A DNA stretch of 14,764 nucleotides from an uncultured Fusobacterium sp. (GTDB lineage Bacteria; Fusobacteriota; Fusobacteriia; Fusobacteriales; Fusobacteriaceae), in assembly GCA_900543175.1 (NCBI GenBank), contig UQQO01000046.1:1-14764 (forward strand), written 5' to 3'. The notes beneath the pieces were generated by a model that searched no databases, had not been told where the DNA came from, and worked only from the letters and a program-made list of their open reading frames with translations. Each line of letters opens with the position of its first letter. Position 1 is the stretch's first letter. Both the position numbers and the translations under genes were made by a program. Below are positions 1-8,474 of the stretch, piece after piece.

Positions 1-220
1 ACATTGCGCTACTAGTTTTTCCAGTGCCAATAGTACCTGTGATTAAAATATTTTGATACAACGACTTTTCATCAATAATAATATTTTGGGACTTTTCATT
101 TTCACCAATTAATAAGAAAAGATCAGATTTTTTATTTTCTATTAAGCATGGAAGAGAAAAATGTTTTACAATAATATGTTTATTTTTATTTATATAAATG
201 GTATACTTATAAATAAAGTG
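1..220 (-). CDS. P-loop ATPase, partial, start unclear (possible pseudogene)
   Basis: A minus-strand frame is open from the left edge to an in-frame TAG at 221-223. Near the edge it encodes LYQNILITGTIGTGKTSSAM, with a clear Walker A loop (GTIGTGKT, bases 14-37), so the protein binds nucleotide. The form of the loop and the preceding 'LITG' strand resemble DNA-pumping or conjugation-type ATPases (FtsK/VirD4/TraG-like), but the family assignment is a guess from about 70 residues. The rest lies beyond the window. The frame holds no ATG or GTG; the only conventional alternative is a TTG at 59-61, which would leave almost nothing before the P-loop, and no ribosome binding site is visible. The upstream part still reads like real protein (for example SDLFLLIGENEKSQNIIIDE). 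It may start at an ATT or ATA codon, carry an upstream frameshift, or be a remnant truncated by rearrangement. The HAD promoter lies inside its 5' part on the opposite strand. Confidence 0.5.
179..207 (+). promoter_or_regulatory. Probable promoter of the HAD-azlC-azlD operon
   Basis: TGgTATACT at 199-207 is an extended -10 (TGn followed by TATACT, 5 of 6 to consensus). A weak -35 candidate, TTTATT at 179-184, sits 17 bases upstream. Transcription would begin near 214, giving a leader of about 33 nt before the ATG at 247. That is too short for a riboswitch or T-box. The extended -10 would compensate for the poor -35. Confidence 0.5.
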
Positions 221-246
221 CTAAAAAATAATTACAGGAGGAGAAT

Positions 247-1047
247 ATGAAGTTTAAAGCTATTGTTTGTGATTTAGATGGAACTCTTTTAAATACAGAA
301 CACACAATATCTAAAAATACAATTGATACTATTAAAAAAATTACAGATCAAGGGGTTAAATTTTTTATAGCTACTGGGAGACACCATGCTGATGCTTTAA
401 GATTTAAGGATATGCTTGGGTTAGACTCTTATCTGATAAGTTCTAATGGAGCTAGAATTCATGATGAAAACAACAATATAATTTTTAGAGATGATATTCC
501 TCAAGAGTTAAGTAATGAGATTTTCAATACTGAAATTGACCCTGAAATTCATAAAGATGTATATTTAGAGGATAATTGGTTTCTAGAGATCCCTCTAGAA
601 GAGGCTCATGATTACCACAAAGAATCTGGATTTACATATACAGTTACAGATTTTTCTAAACTGCATGGAAAAAAGATAATAAAATTCTTCTATATTCATA
701 ACGATGAAAAAAAGATAAGTAAATTAGAAAAAGAATTAATAGAAAAATTTGGTGATAGAACAAATGTTACCCTTTCTCTACCTATTTGTTTAGAGGTTAT
801 GAATAAAGATGTTTCTAAGGGACATGCTATTACAAATGTACTAATGCCTCAATTAGGGTTAAAAAAAGAGGAGATTATCGCCTTTGGTGATGGTTTAAAT
901 GACTATGAAATGCTAAAAAGTGTAGGTGAAGGAATTTTAATGGGAAATTGCAATCCTAGATTAAAAGAGCTTTTACCGAATAATAAAATAGCAAAACCAA
1001 ATAGTGAAGATGGAGTGGCAGAGTATTTAAAAAAGATTTTTTTATAA
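247..1047 (+). CDS. HAD superfamily phosphatase, Cof-type subfamily IIB
   Basis: A 266-residue hydrolase with all four HAD motifs: motif I DLDGT (D9 nucleophile, D11 acid/base), motif II around T43-G44-R45, motif III lysine K191 (SKGHA) and motif IV GDGLND (214-219) for Mg2+ binding. The stretch of about 130 residues between motifs II and III is the C2 cap typical of Cof/YwpJ/YbhA-like enzymes. Family members dephosphorylate sugar phosphates, FMN, pyridoxal phosphate or other small phosphometabolites in the cytoplasm; the substrate cannot be read from the sequence. The start is supported by a strong AGGAGGAG site at 236-243. It is the first gene of an operon with azlC (23 bases downstream) and azlD. 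The link to amino acid export is positional only and may simply reflect a shared promoter. Full length, nothing missing. Confidence 0.9.
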   Translation: MKFKAIVCDLDGTLLNTEHTISKNTIDTIKKITDQGVKFFIATGRHHADALRFKDMLGLDSYLISSNGARIHDENNNIIFRDDIPQELSNEIFNTEIDPEIHKDVYLEDNWFLEIPLEEAHDYHKESGFTYTVTDFSKLHGKKIIKFFYIHNDEKKISKLEKELIEKFGDRTNVTLSLPICLEVMNKDVSKGHAITNVLMPQLGLKKEEIIAFGDGLNDYEMLKSVGEGILMGNCNPRLKELLPNNKIAKPNSEDGVAEYLKKIFL

Positions 1048-1070
1048 TTTAAAACAAGGGGAGATACATT

Positions 1071-1796
1071 ATGAAAAAAGGAAATCTAACAAGAGCATTC
1101 AAAGGAGCATTTAAAGAAACTATACCTATTCTCTTTGGGTATATATCTGTTGGAATGGCTTTTGGTTTATTGTGTGAAAAAGCAGGTTATAATTTTATCT
1201 GGGCTTTATTTATAAGTCTGTTTCTATTTTCAGGTTCTATGCAATTTGTTCTTCTTAATCTTTTAACAGGGGGAGCTGGAATAATTGAAACCATAGTAAC
1301 TACCTTAATAGTAAATGCGAGATACTCTCTATATGGAATCTCTTTTATAGATTTCTTTAAAAAAATGAAAAAAGTAAGACCATATATGATTCATATTCTT
1401 ACTGATGAAGTTTATGCTGTTATGTGTTCAGCTAAAACTCCCTTAGGAGTAAATAGAAAGCAATTTTTCCTTGCAATTGGAATTTTATGTCACAGTTACT
1501 GGGTGATAGGTTGTGTTCTAGGTGCTCTTCTAGGATCATTAATAAAGTTTAATAGTCAAGGAATGGAGTTTGCTATGACTGCTTTATTTATTGTTATTTT
1601 TGTTGATCAATTTCTTACTTTTTCAACTAAAATACCTAATATCTTAGGAATAGTAATAGGAATTGTATCTCTTTTAATTTTCGGACCTAAAAATATGCTT
1701 ATTCCTTCTATTTTTATGATAATAATAGTTTTAATTCTTTTAAAAACTAAATTGGAAAAAGATATGGAAAAAAATAAAAATAAGGGGGTAAAATAG
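1071..1796 (+). CDS. azlC: AzlC-family branched-chain amino acid exporter, large subunit
   Basis: A 241-residue polytopic inner-membrane protein. The first 20 residues are basic and soluble (LTRAFKGAFKETIPI), followed by hydrophobic segments at about 17-35, 42-66, 130-155, 163-184, 187-205 and 208-225, with a charged cytoplasmic tail. The family signature is clear in the FSGSMQF stretch (53-59) and VNARYSLYG (81-89). AzlC works with the small partner AzlD to export branched-chain amino acids or toxic analogues such as 4-azaleucine, as known for Bacillus AzlCD and E. coli YgaZH. The start follows AAGGGGAG at 1056-1063. azlD begins one base after the stop codon, fitting translational coupling of two subunits. 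No Lrp-type or AzlB-type regulator gene is present in the window. The family call is firm; substrate is inferred from the family. Confidence 0.93.
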   Translation: MKKGNLTRAFKGAFKETIPILFGYISVGMAFGLLCEKAGYNFIWALFISLFLFSGSMQFVLLNLLTGGAGIIETIVTTLIVNARYSLYGISFIDFFKKMKKVRPYMIHILTDEVYAVMCSAKTPLGVNRKQFFLAIGILCHSYWVIGCVLGALLGSLIKFNSQGMEFAMTALFIVIFVDQFLTFSTKIPNILGIVIGIVSLLIFGPKNMLIPSIFMIIIVLILLKTKLEKDMEKNKNKGVK

Positions 1797-1797
1797 T

Positions 1798-2136
1798 ATG
1801 AAGATTAATTTTTGGTATTCTTTAAGTATAATATTAGCAGTTGGAGTGACTTCATATTTTTTAAGAGCCTTTCCTTTTATTATTTTAAGCAAGAGAAATA
1901 AAACTATTGAAAATTTTATGATGTATCTAGGGAAAGTTCTTCCCCCTGCTGTTATAGGAATTTTAATAATATTCTGTTTAAAAGATATTAAATTTACAGT
2001 TGCTCCCTATGGAACTCCTGAATTTTTAGCTGTTATTATGGTGGTTGTTCTTCACGTTTGGAAGAGGCAAACTCTTATGAGTATTCTTGGGGGAACAGTT
2101 TTCTATATGATACTACTTCAAAAAGTTTTTGTTTAA
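1798..2136 (+). CDS. azlD: AzlD-family branched-chain amino acid exporter, small subunit
   Basis: A 112-residue membrane protein with four predicted helices at about 5-28, 44-62, 70-88 and 92-110, the usual size and layout of AzlD/YgaH. The conserved FLRAFPF-type segment (21-27) and the charged KRNKT loop (32-36) follow the first helix, and LGKVLPPAVIG (44-54) opens the second. It is the obligate partner of AzlC in amino acid export. The ATG follows the azlC TAG by one base, and its AAGGGGG ribosome binding site (1782-1788) lies inside the end of azlC, so the two are probably translated in a coupled manner. The gene ends 14 bases before a rho-independent terminator, closing the three-gene operon. 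Confidence 0.9.
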   Translation: MKINFWYSLSIILAVGVTSYFLRAFPFIILSKRNKTIENFMMYLGKVLPPAVIGILIIFCLKDIKFTVAPYGTPEFLAVIMVVVLHVWKRQTLMSILGGTVFYMILLQKVFV

Positions 2137-2150
2137 TAACTATAAGAATA

Positions 2151-2190
2151 GGGCTATATAAATTCCATTTGAAATTTATTAGCCCTTTTT
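2151..2190 (+). terminator. Intrinsic terminator after azlD (between convergent genes)
   Basis: GGGCTA (2151-2156) plus ATAAATT (2158-2164) pairs with AATTTAT (2173-2179) and TAGCCC (2180-2185). This gives a 13-bp stem with one bulged T at 2157, an 8-base loop and a TTTTT tract at 2186-2190. It is well placed to end the plus-strand azl operon. Read on the minus strand the stem is followed by TATTCTTA, which is U-rich but interrupted, so it may also stop ade transcripts less efficiently. Confidence 0.85.
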
Positions 2191-2200
2191 AATTTAACTA

Positions 2201-3958
2201 TTAAAATTGTTTAATAACCTTTTGATTTATTACATCTATAAGCCCTATATCACTCATCTTTACCTCTGGTATAACTATTAGAGCAAGAGTACTAGGTCTT
2301 GTAATAGGACTAGCAGTTTCAATACCATATTGTTTAAGAAGATTATTCATTCTGAAAATATCCTTGCTTAACTCTTTAGCAGATTTTTTAGAAAGCATTC
2401 CAGCTATTGGGAATAGAACTTCATCTACAACTTTACTATCCTCTACTACTACAACTCCACCACCAATCTCTGCTATTCTTTTTGAAACAGCTACTGCATC
2501 TTTAGCATTATTAAATATAATAGTCATATTATGTGAATCATGTGAGTAAGTTGTTCCCACTGCCCCTTTATCTAAATAGAAGTTCTCTACAACAGCAAGA
2601 GCAATATTATCATTATCTGGATATCTATTTAAAATTGCAACAAAATTAAGTTCTGTTCCTTCAAGCTCAATATATCCATTCTTTACTGGAACTGTAAACA
2701 ATTTTTTTCTTGTTACAGATCTACTTCTGCTTAGATACTCCATTCCTACAATCTCCATAGTTCCATTTTCAATAGGAGCTTTTATTTTAAAATCTTCCTC
2801 AGTAAAATCTTTAATTGTTACACTATTATAGTTTTCTAATTCAAGAACAGGTTTGGGAATAGAAACTATCATCTCATCATTTTCAGCTACTAATCTTCCC
2901 TTATAAAATACCTTTTCAACATTATAATCTTGAAGATTATCAAAAATTACCATATCAGCAAAATATCCTGGTGCTATTCCACCAATTTTTTCTAAATGGT
3001 AAGCTTGAGCTGCATTAAGTGTCACTGCTCTAATAGCTTCTATTGGATCAAGTCCAGCTTTTACAGCTATTCTCACACAATCATTTAGATGTCCCTTTTC
3101 TAAAATATCCTTTGGTTCTCTATCATCTGTACAAAGAGTAAAGTTTCTTGGTGATTTAAACCCTTTGATATTTTCAACAATAGATGTTATATTCTTTGAT
3201 AATGAACTCTCTCTAGCATCTACTATCATCCCTTTTCTTATCTTCTCTTTAGCATGAACCCCATCTCTTACTTCGTGACAAGATACAGGTCCTCCACATA
3301 GATATGCTGATAGATCTGAACCTACAACCTCTGGAGCATGTCCTTGAAGAAACTTATTCTTTTGATAAGCTACATCAATTATATCTTCCATTCTCTTATC
3401 TGAATTGATAACTCCTACAAAATCCATTACCTCTCCAAGCCCAAGAACTCTATCTTTGTCCAACATCTTATCAATTATATCAGCATCAAACTCTGCCCCT
3501 GTTGTTTCTAAACCAACAACTGATGGTACACAAGATGGAATTAAAAAGTATTGATTCATTGGTAGATCTTCTGAAGCTTCTAACATATAATCTACTCCCT
3601 TTTCTCCCAAAGCATTCCCTATCTCATGTGGGTCAGCTATTATAGTTGTAGTTCCCTTTGGTATAACTGCCTCAGCAAAGTGATATGGAGTAAGATGGCT
3701 ACTCTCTATATGAAGATGTGAATCAATAAATCCTGGTGCAAGATATTTTCCTTTTATATCAATAATTTTTTCAGCAGGTTTCATCGTATCTCTTTCACAC
3801 TCTACAACATCTGCTACATACTCATTATAAATATATATATTAGCTAAGTAAATCTCTCCTGAAAAAACATTTACTAAATTAGCATTTTCAATTTTCAATG
3901 TAGCCTCTCTTTTTCCTAAAGCTACTTCTATAAGTTTTCTTCTTTCTATCTTATTCAT
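2201..3958 (-). CDS. ade: Adenine deaminase
   Basis: A 585-residue amidohydrolase, close to the 577 residues of Bacillus AdeC. It deaminates adenine to hypoxanthine and ammonia in purine salvage. Metal-binding and catalytic motifs are all visible: HLH in GFIDSHLHIESS (H81, H83), DPHEIGN (H111), GLGEVMDF (E176), GHAPE (H207), SCHE (H228) and TDDR (D278, D279). The N-terminal 65 residues form the composite beta domain with the typical GFIDSHLH entry, and the C-terminal third (about 370-585, with VPVKNGYIE and IAGMLS) is the AdeC-specific domain. The ATG is preceded by a GGGGGAA site at about 3964-3970. It is a single-gene unit with its own promoter and is convergent with azlD. No purine riboswitch fits its 30-40 nt leader. 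Functionally it pairs with apt farther along the same strand. Confidence 0.96.
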   Translation of the reverse strand: MNKIERRKLIEVALGKREATLKIENANLVNVFSGEIYLANIYIYNEYVADVVECERDTMKPAEKIIDIKGKYLAPGFIDSHLHIESSHLTPYHFAEAVIPKGTTTIIADPHEIGNALGEKGVDYMLEASEDLPMNQYFLIPSCVPSVVGLETTGAEFDADIIDKMLDKDRVLGLGEVMDFVGVINSDKRMEDIIDVAYQKNKFLQGHAPEVVGSDLSAYLCGGPVSCHEVRDGVHAKEKIRKGMIVDARESSLSKNITSIVENIKGFKSPRNFTLCTDDREPKDILEKGHLNDCVRIAVKAGLDPIEAIRAVTLNAAQAYHLEKIGGIAPGYFADMVIFDNLQDYNVEKVFYKGRLVAENDEMIVSIPKPVLELENYNSVTIKDFTEEDFKIKAPIENGTMEIVGMEYLSRSRSVTRKKLFTVPVKNGYIELEGTELNFVAILNRYPDNDNIALAVVENFYLDKGAVGTTYSHDSHNMTIIFNNAKDAVAVSKRIAEIGGGVVVVEDSKVVDEVLFPIAGMLSKKSAKELSKDIFRMNNLLKQYGIETASPITRPSTLALIVIPEVKMSDIGLIDVINQKVIKQF

Positions 3959-3997
3959 AATAATTCCCCCTATTATTAAAATTTATTTTTAAGAAAT

Positions 3998-4026
3998 ATT
4001 ATATAATAAATTAAAAAAAAGGTAAA
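3998..4026 (-). promoter_or_regulatory. Promoter of ade
   Basis: Read on the minus strand, TTTACC (4021-4026) is a fair -35 and TATAAT (3998-4003) a perfect -10, separated by exactly 17 bases that are almost all T and A. The -35 lies just past the U-tract of the tgt terminator, so ade gets a fresh start independent of the upstream operon. The predicted transcript begins near 3991, leaving about 33 nt of leader. Confidence 0.75.
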
Positions 4027-4034
4027 CATTTTAT

Positions 4035-4067
4035 AAAAAAACTGCACCTAAAAATTTAAGTGCAGTT
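4035..4067 (-). terminator. Strong intrinsic terminator after tgt
   Basis: AACTGCAC (4040-4047) pairs with GTGCAGTT (4060-4067). After one C-A mismatch, TAAA pairs with TTTA towards a short loop. On the minus strand the stem is followed directly by a run of seven T (complement of 4035-4041). It begins 10 bases after the tgt stop codon and is the clear 3' end of the CBS-to-tgt gene string. The plus-strand reading lacks a good T-tract. Confidence 0.9.
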
Positions 4068-4076
4068 AATTTCATG

Positions 4077-5264
<1,188 letters not shown>

Positions 5265-7445
5265 TTATCTATCTACTGAAATTACACTTTTTAATTTTAA
5301 TAGGTTATTCAATAGATATTTATACTCACTCTTATCACTTATCTCAATAGTAAGTTTTAAATTTATATATTTATCTCCGTTTTTTGTTATCTCATTTGAG
5401 TTAACAGAGACTAAATTTATCTTATGATTTGCTATTACATTCATTAGATCCAATAAAATATTTGGTCTATCATAAACAAGAACATTAAAAGTAAACTTAT
5501 ATTTATTAAGTTTCTTAGCTATTAGACTCTTATCCCAAGCAACAGCTATCTCTCTTGTAGGATCGTGAGCTATCATACTTTGAACATTTTTACAATCTTT
5601 TCTGTGAACTGTTATTCCTGTTAATTTTGTAACATAACCAGTTATCTCATCTCCAGGAAGTGGAGTACAACATCTTGCAAATCTAATTAAAGTATTATTT
5701 ACTCCATCTATAACTATTCCATAATCATTTTTGCCAGCTGAACTTTTTTCCTTCTCTTTTTTCTTCTCCATAAGTTCATCTATGTTTATATTTGAAATAG
5801 CTCTCTCTTTTTCAATTCTTGTTCTTAACTTTTTAATAATAACATCTATCTTACTTCTCTTTTCTCCCACATGGAAATAAAACTCATCTAAATTATTGAT
5901 ATTATTCTTTTCCATATGTTTCTTAATAATTGGATCATCTTCCATCTCTTTAAGAGAGATTCCCAATTTTCCTAACTCTCTTTCAAGATTTTCACGTCCA
6001 ATTTTTATTGTTTCTTCCATTATAGAGTCTTTTAAAAGTTTTCTAATCTTACTTTTAGCTCCATGAGTAACTACTATATCTAACCAATCTTTTGCTGGTC
6101 CTTTAGAGTTTTTAGCAGTTATAATCTCAACTCTATCTCCATTTTGAAGTTTATAATCTAAAGTAACAATCTTTCCATTTACCTTAGCTCCAACACATTT
6201 ACATCCTATTTGAGTATGAATAGCAAAGGCAAAGTCAAGAGGTGTTGCTCCCTGTGGTAACTCTAAAATATCCCCTTTAGGAGAGAAAACAAATACTGTT
6301 TCATTCATTATATCTTCAGTTACACTTTTTATAAAGTCTTGTGTATCTTCTGCCTCATTTTGAAGCTCAAGTATATTTCTAAGCCAACCATAAATCTGAT
6401 CGCCCTTTGTTACCTTTGTCTTTTCCTTATAGCTCCAGTGTGCTGCTACCCCTTCTTCAGCAACTTTATCCATCTCTTCAGTTCTAATTTGAATTTCAAT
6501 AAATTTACCTTGAGGTCCTACAATTGTAGTATGAATTGATTGATAGTTATTTGATTTAGGAACTGCTATATAATCTTTAAATCTTCCTGGAACTGGTCTA
6601 AAGTGGCTGTGAATAACTCCTAAAGTGTTGTAACATTCAGCCTCTGTATCTACAATTATTCTTATTCCCATTAAATCATAGATATCATCAAACTCTTTTC
6701 CCTTTTCATACATCTTTTTATATATACTATAGAAATGCTTAAATCTTCCCTTAACATTTCCTTTAATACCAGTATCATGAAGAAGTTTTACTATTGTTTT
6801 TATAAAACTTTCTATATACTCACTTCTTTCAGCTCTTTTACTATCTATTAAACTCTTAATATGTGTATACTCTTCTGGTTTTAAATATCTTAAACATAGA
6901 TCTTCAAGTTCCCATTTTATTTTGGCTATTCCTAATCTATGAGCAAGAGGTGCATATATGTCCAAAGTTTCTTGAGATATAGAGATCTGCTTCTCTGGTT
7001 TCATATACTTCATTGTCCTCATATTATGAAGTCTATCTGCTAGTTTTATAATGATAACTCTCAAGTTTTGAGCCATAGCAAGAATCATCTTTCTAATATT
7101 TTCATCTTGCTTCTTTGTTCCATTAGGCAGATTTTTTAATTTTGTAACTCCATCTACAAGAGTAGCTACTGTATCCCCAAAATTATATTTAATATCTGCT
7201 AAAGTGATCATAGTATCTTCTACTATATCATGTAAAATACCAGCTACTATGGTATCTGTATCCATTTTCATATCAATGAGGATTTTTGTAACTTCTACTG
7301 GGTGCATAATATAATCTTCTCCAGATTTTCTATATTGTCCCTCATGACACTCTTCTGCAAAACATAGAGCTAACTTTATTTTTTCAAGATCTACTTTTAA
7401 ATTGTTCTTATTTATCTGATTTACAATTTCTTCCCAATAGTTCAT
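5265..7445 (-). CDS. rel: Bifunctional (p)ppGpp synthetase/hydrolase, Rel/SpoT family
   Basis: A 726-residue long RSH enzyme of the stringent response, making (p)ppGpp from GTP/GDP and ATP and breaking it down. Domains in order: HD hydrolase (about 25-150; H34, HD at 72-73, ADRLHNMRTM at 136-145), synthetase (about 230-340; GRFKHFYSIYKKM, YQSIH, EIQIRT), TGS (about 382-443), helical region, conserved-cysteine domain (RCCTPLPGDEITGY with C592-C593, then H614 and C618) and C-terminal ACT (about 650-726). The HD residues are intact and the synthetase carries RFKD (288-291), the RxKD form of bifunctional enzymes rather than the ExDD form of RelA, so both activities are expected. The open frame extends 15 codons upstream to 7490, but GAGGAA (7451-7456) sits 5 bases before the ATG at 7445, and the longer version would translate through the intergenic hairpin. 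It lies between apt and tgt. Confidence 0.95.
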   Translation of the reverse strand: MNYWEEIVNQINKNNLKVDLEKIKLALCFAEECHEGQYRKSGEDYIMHPVEVTKILIDMKMDTDTIVAGILHDIVEDTMITLADIKYNFGDTVATLVDGVTKLKNLPNGTKKQDENIRKMILAMAQNLRVIIIKLADRLHNMRTMKYMKPEKQISISQETLDIYAPLAHRLGIAKIKWELEDLCLRYLKPEEYTHIKSLIDSKRAERSEYIESFIKTIVKLLHDTGIKGNVKGRFKHFYSIYKKMYEKGKEFDDIYDLMGIRIIVDTEAECYNTLGVIHSHFRPVPGRFKDYIAVPKSNNYQSIHTTIVGPQGKFIEIQIRTEEMDKVAEEGVAAHWSYKEKTKVTKGDQIYGWLRNILELQNEAEDTQDFIKSVTEDIMNETVFVFSPKGDILELPQGATPLDFAFAIHTQIGCKCVGAKVNGKIVTLDYKLQNGDRVEIITAKNSKGPAKDWLDIVVTHGAKSKIRKLLKDSIMEETIKIGRENLERELGKLGISLKEMEDDPIIKKHMEKNNINNLDEFYFHVGEKRSKIDVIIKKLRTRIEKERAISNINIDELMEKKKEKEKSSAGKNDYGIVIDGVNNTLIRFARCCTPLPGDEITGYVTKLTGITVHRKDCKNVQSMIAHDPTREIAVAWDKSLIAKKLNKYKFTFNVLVYDRPNILLDLMNVIANHKINLVSVNSNEITKNGDKYINLKLTIEISDKSEYKYLLNNLLKLKSVISVDR

Positions 7446-7450
7446 AAAAT

Positions 7451-7456
7451 TTCCTC
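7451..7456 (-). promoter_or_regulatory. Ribosome binding site that sets the rel start
   Basis: On the minus strand GAGGAA is followed after ATTTT by the ATG at 7445. This places the rel start at MNYWEE and not at the in-frame upstream ATG at 7490, which has no such site and lies in the apt-rel hairpin. Confidence 0.8.
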
Positions 7457-7479
7457 TTTTCCTTATTAAATTTTTAACA

Positions 7480-7503
7480 AAAGGCGACATCTCTGTCGCC
7501 TTT
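7480..7503 (-). terminator. Hairpin between apt and rel: weak terminator or attenuator
   Basis: AAAGGCGAC (7480-7488) and GTCGCCTTT (7495-7503) form a perfect 9-bp stem with a 6-base loop. On the minus strand the stem ends in TTTTGTTAAAAATTT, a short and interrupted U-tract. It starts 5 bases after the apt stop and ends 34 bases before the rel ATG. With no clear promoter following it, partial read-through into rel is the likely outcome, giving less rel than apt message. It could equally be a processing or stability element. Confidence 0.65.
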
Positions 7504-7508
7504 AACCT

Positions 7509-8021
7509 TTAGTATTTCATTAAAGTCAATACAGGATAATCTTTTAATTTCTCTATTCCTTTTAATTCTTCAAGTTCAATTAAAAATCCTAGCCCTGCAA
7601 CAACTCCACCTAAAGCTTCAACTAATTTTATTACAGCTTCAATAGTTCCCCCTGTTGCTAAAAGATCATCAACTATCAATACTCTTTGTCCTGGCTTTAT
7701 AGCATCTTTATGCATAGCTAAAACATTTGAACCATATTCTAAATCATATGAATACTCTATTACCTCTCTTGGTAGTTTTCCAGGTTTTCTAACTGGAACA
7801 AATCCTACTTCTAATTCTGTTGCTACTGGACACCCAAAAAGAAATCCTCTTGCTTCTGGTCCAACTATAACATCTACTTCTTTTTCTTTTGCAAATTCTA
7901 CAAATTTATTTATTGCTTCTTTGTAAGCTTTTCCATTTTGCATTAAAGGTGTTACATCTCTAAAGATTATTCCCTCTTTTGGAAAATTTTCTATTGCTTT
8001 TATATAATTTTTTAAATCCAT
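7509..8021 (-). CDS. apt: Adenine phosphoribosyltransferase
   Basis: A 170-residue type I phosphoribosyltransferase converting adenine and PRPP to AMP and pyrophosphate, a cytoplasmic purine salvage step. The PRPP-binding loop [13 protein letters not shown] lies at 114-126, the conserved ARGFLFG at 57-63 and the flexible catalytic loop region [10 protein letters not shown] at 78-87; the N-terminal [14 protein letters not shown] (13-26) is diagnostic of Apt over other PRTases. Length is typical. The frame extends five codons farther (to 8036), but that extension overlaps the GAGGAGAGAG ribosome binding site at 8025-8034, so the ATG at 8019-8021 is chosen. It follows the TPR lipoprotein by 22 bases and is followed by a hairpin and rel, an apt-rel order seen in other bacteria. 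It competes with Ade for adenine. Confidence 0.96.
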   Translation of the reverse strand: MDLKNYIKAIENFPKEGIIFRDVTPLMQNGKAYKEAINKFVEFAKEKEVDVIVGPEARGFLFGCPVATELEVGFVPVRKPGKLPREVIEYSYDLEYGSNVLAMHKDAIKPGQRVLIVDDLLATGGTIEAVIKLVEALGGVVAGLGFLIELEELKGIEKLKDYPVLTLMKY

Positions 8022-8024
8022 TTT

Positions 8025-8034
8025 CTCTCTCCTC
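8025..8034 (-). promoter_or_regulatory. Ribosome binding site that sets the apt start
   Basis: GAGGAGAGAG on the minus strand, three bases before the ATG at 8021 (the GAGGA core is 8 bases away). Any start farther upstream in the same frame would lie inside or before this site. Confidence 0.75.
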
Positions 8035-8043
8035 AATTACCTT

Positions 8044-8463
8044 TTAAACTTCATTTTTATACAGCAACACTCTCTTTAATTTTAAAATATCATCATCTTT
8101 TATATCAGAGATCTCTTCTAAATACTCTCTGCTTTTTTCAAGATCTCCCTTTGAATAATATAGATTTACTAAATTTTTTATTACATCTTTATCACTAGAA
8201 TCTAGTCTATACGCTTCTTCATAAAATTCAATAGCTGAATTTATATCTCCCAGTTCATAAGATAAAAAAGCTATCTCTTTTATAACTACTATATTTTTTG
8301 AGTTTATCTCATAAGCTTTTTTATACTCTTTTAAAGCATCTTTTTTCTTTCCCTTTTGATAGAGATTTATCCCTCTAATAAAACTATACTTTTCCTCTTT
8401 TGAATTAGAGTTGGAACAACCTACACAAAATATTAAACTTAATATTAGTAAGACTTTTATCAT
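8044..8463 (-). CDS. Small TPR-repeat lipoprotein
   Basis: A 139-residue protein of unknown specific role. Residues 1-15 are a short hydrophobic signal ending in FCVGC, with Cys16 the likely lipidated residue; position -3 is Cys rather than the usual Leu, so the lipobox is imperfect. The serine/asparagine stretch after the cysteine is typical of a lipoprotein tether. From about residue 27 to 120 there are three tetratricopeptide-like helix pairs (for example GINLYQKGKKKDALKEYKKA and FLSYELGDINSAIEFYEEAY), a scaffold for protein-protein contact at the envelope. The ATG follows a GGGTAGGAG site. It lies 11 bases after the DUF502 gene, so it may act with that membrane protein. No enzyme motif is visible. 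TPR and lipoprotein calls are good; function is unknown. Confidence 0.8.
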   Translation of the reverse strand: MIKVLLILSLIFCVGCSNSNSKEEKYSFIRGINLYQKGKKKDALKEYKKAYEINSKNIVVIKEIAFLSYELGDINSAIEFYEEAYRLDSSDKDVIKNLVNLYYSKGDLEKSREYLEEISDIKDDDILKLKRVLLYKNEV

Positions 8464-8474
8464 TACTCCTACCC

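Noticed and set aside
180..246. T-box or leucine-responsive leader before the azl operon
   Set aside because: The leader is about 33 nt with no stem and no T-box sequence.
3959..4076. Purine riboswitch in front of ade
   Set aside because: The promoter at 3998-4026 leaves only about 33 nt of leader, too short for the aptamer, and the only strong hairpin here is the tgt terminator upstream of the promoter.
7443..7490. Upstream in-frame ATG at 7490 as rel start
   Set aside because: It would place 15 poorly conserved residues on the intergenic hairpin and lacks a ribosome binding site, while the ATG at 7445 has a good one.
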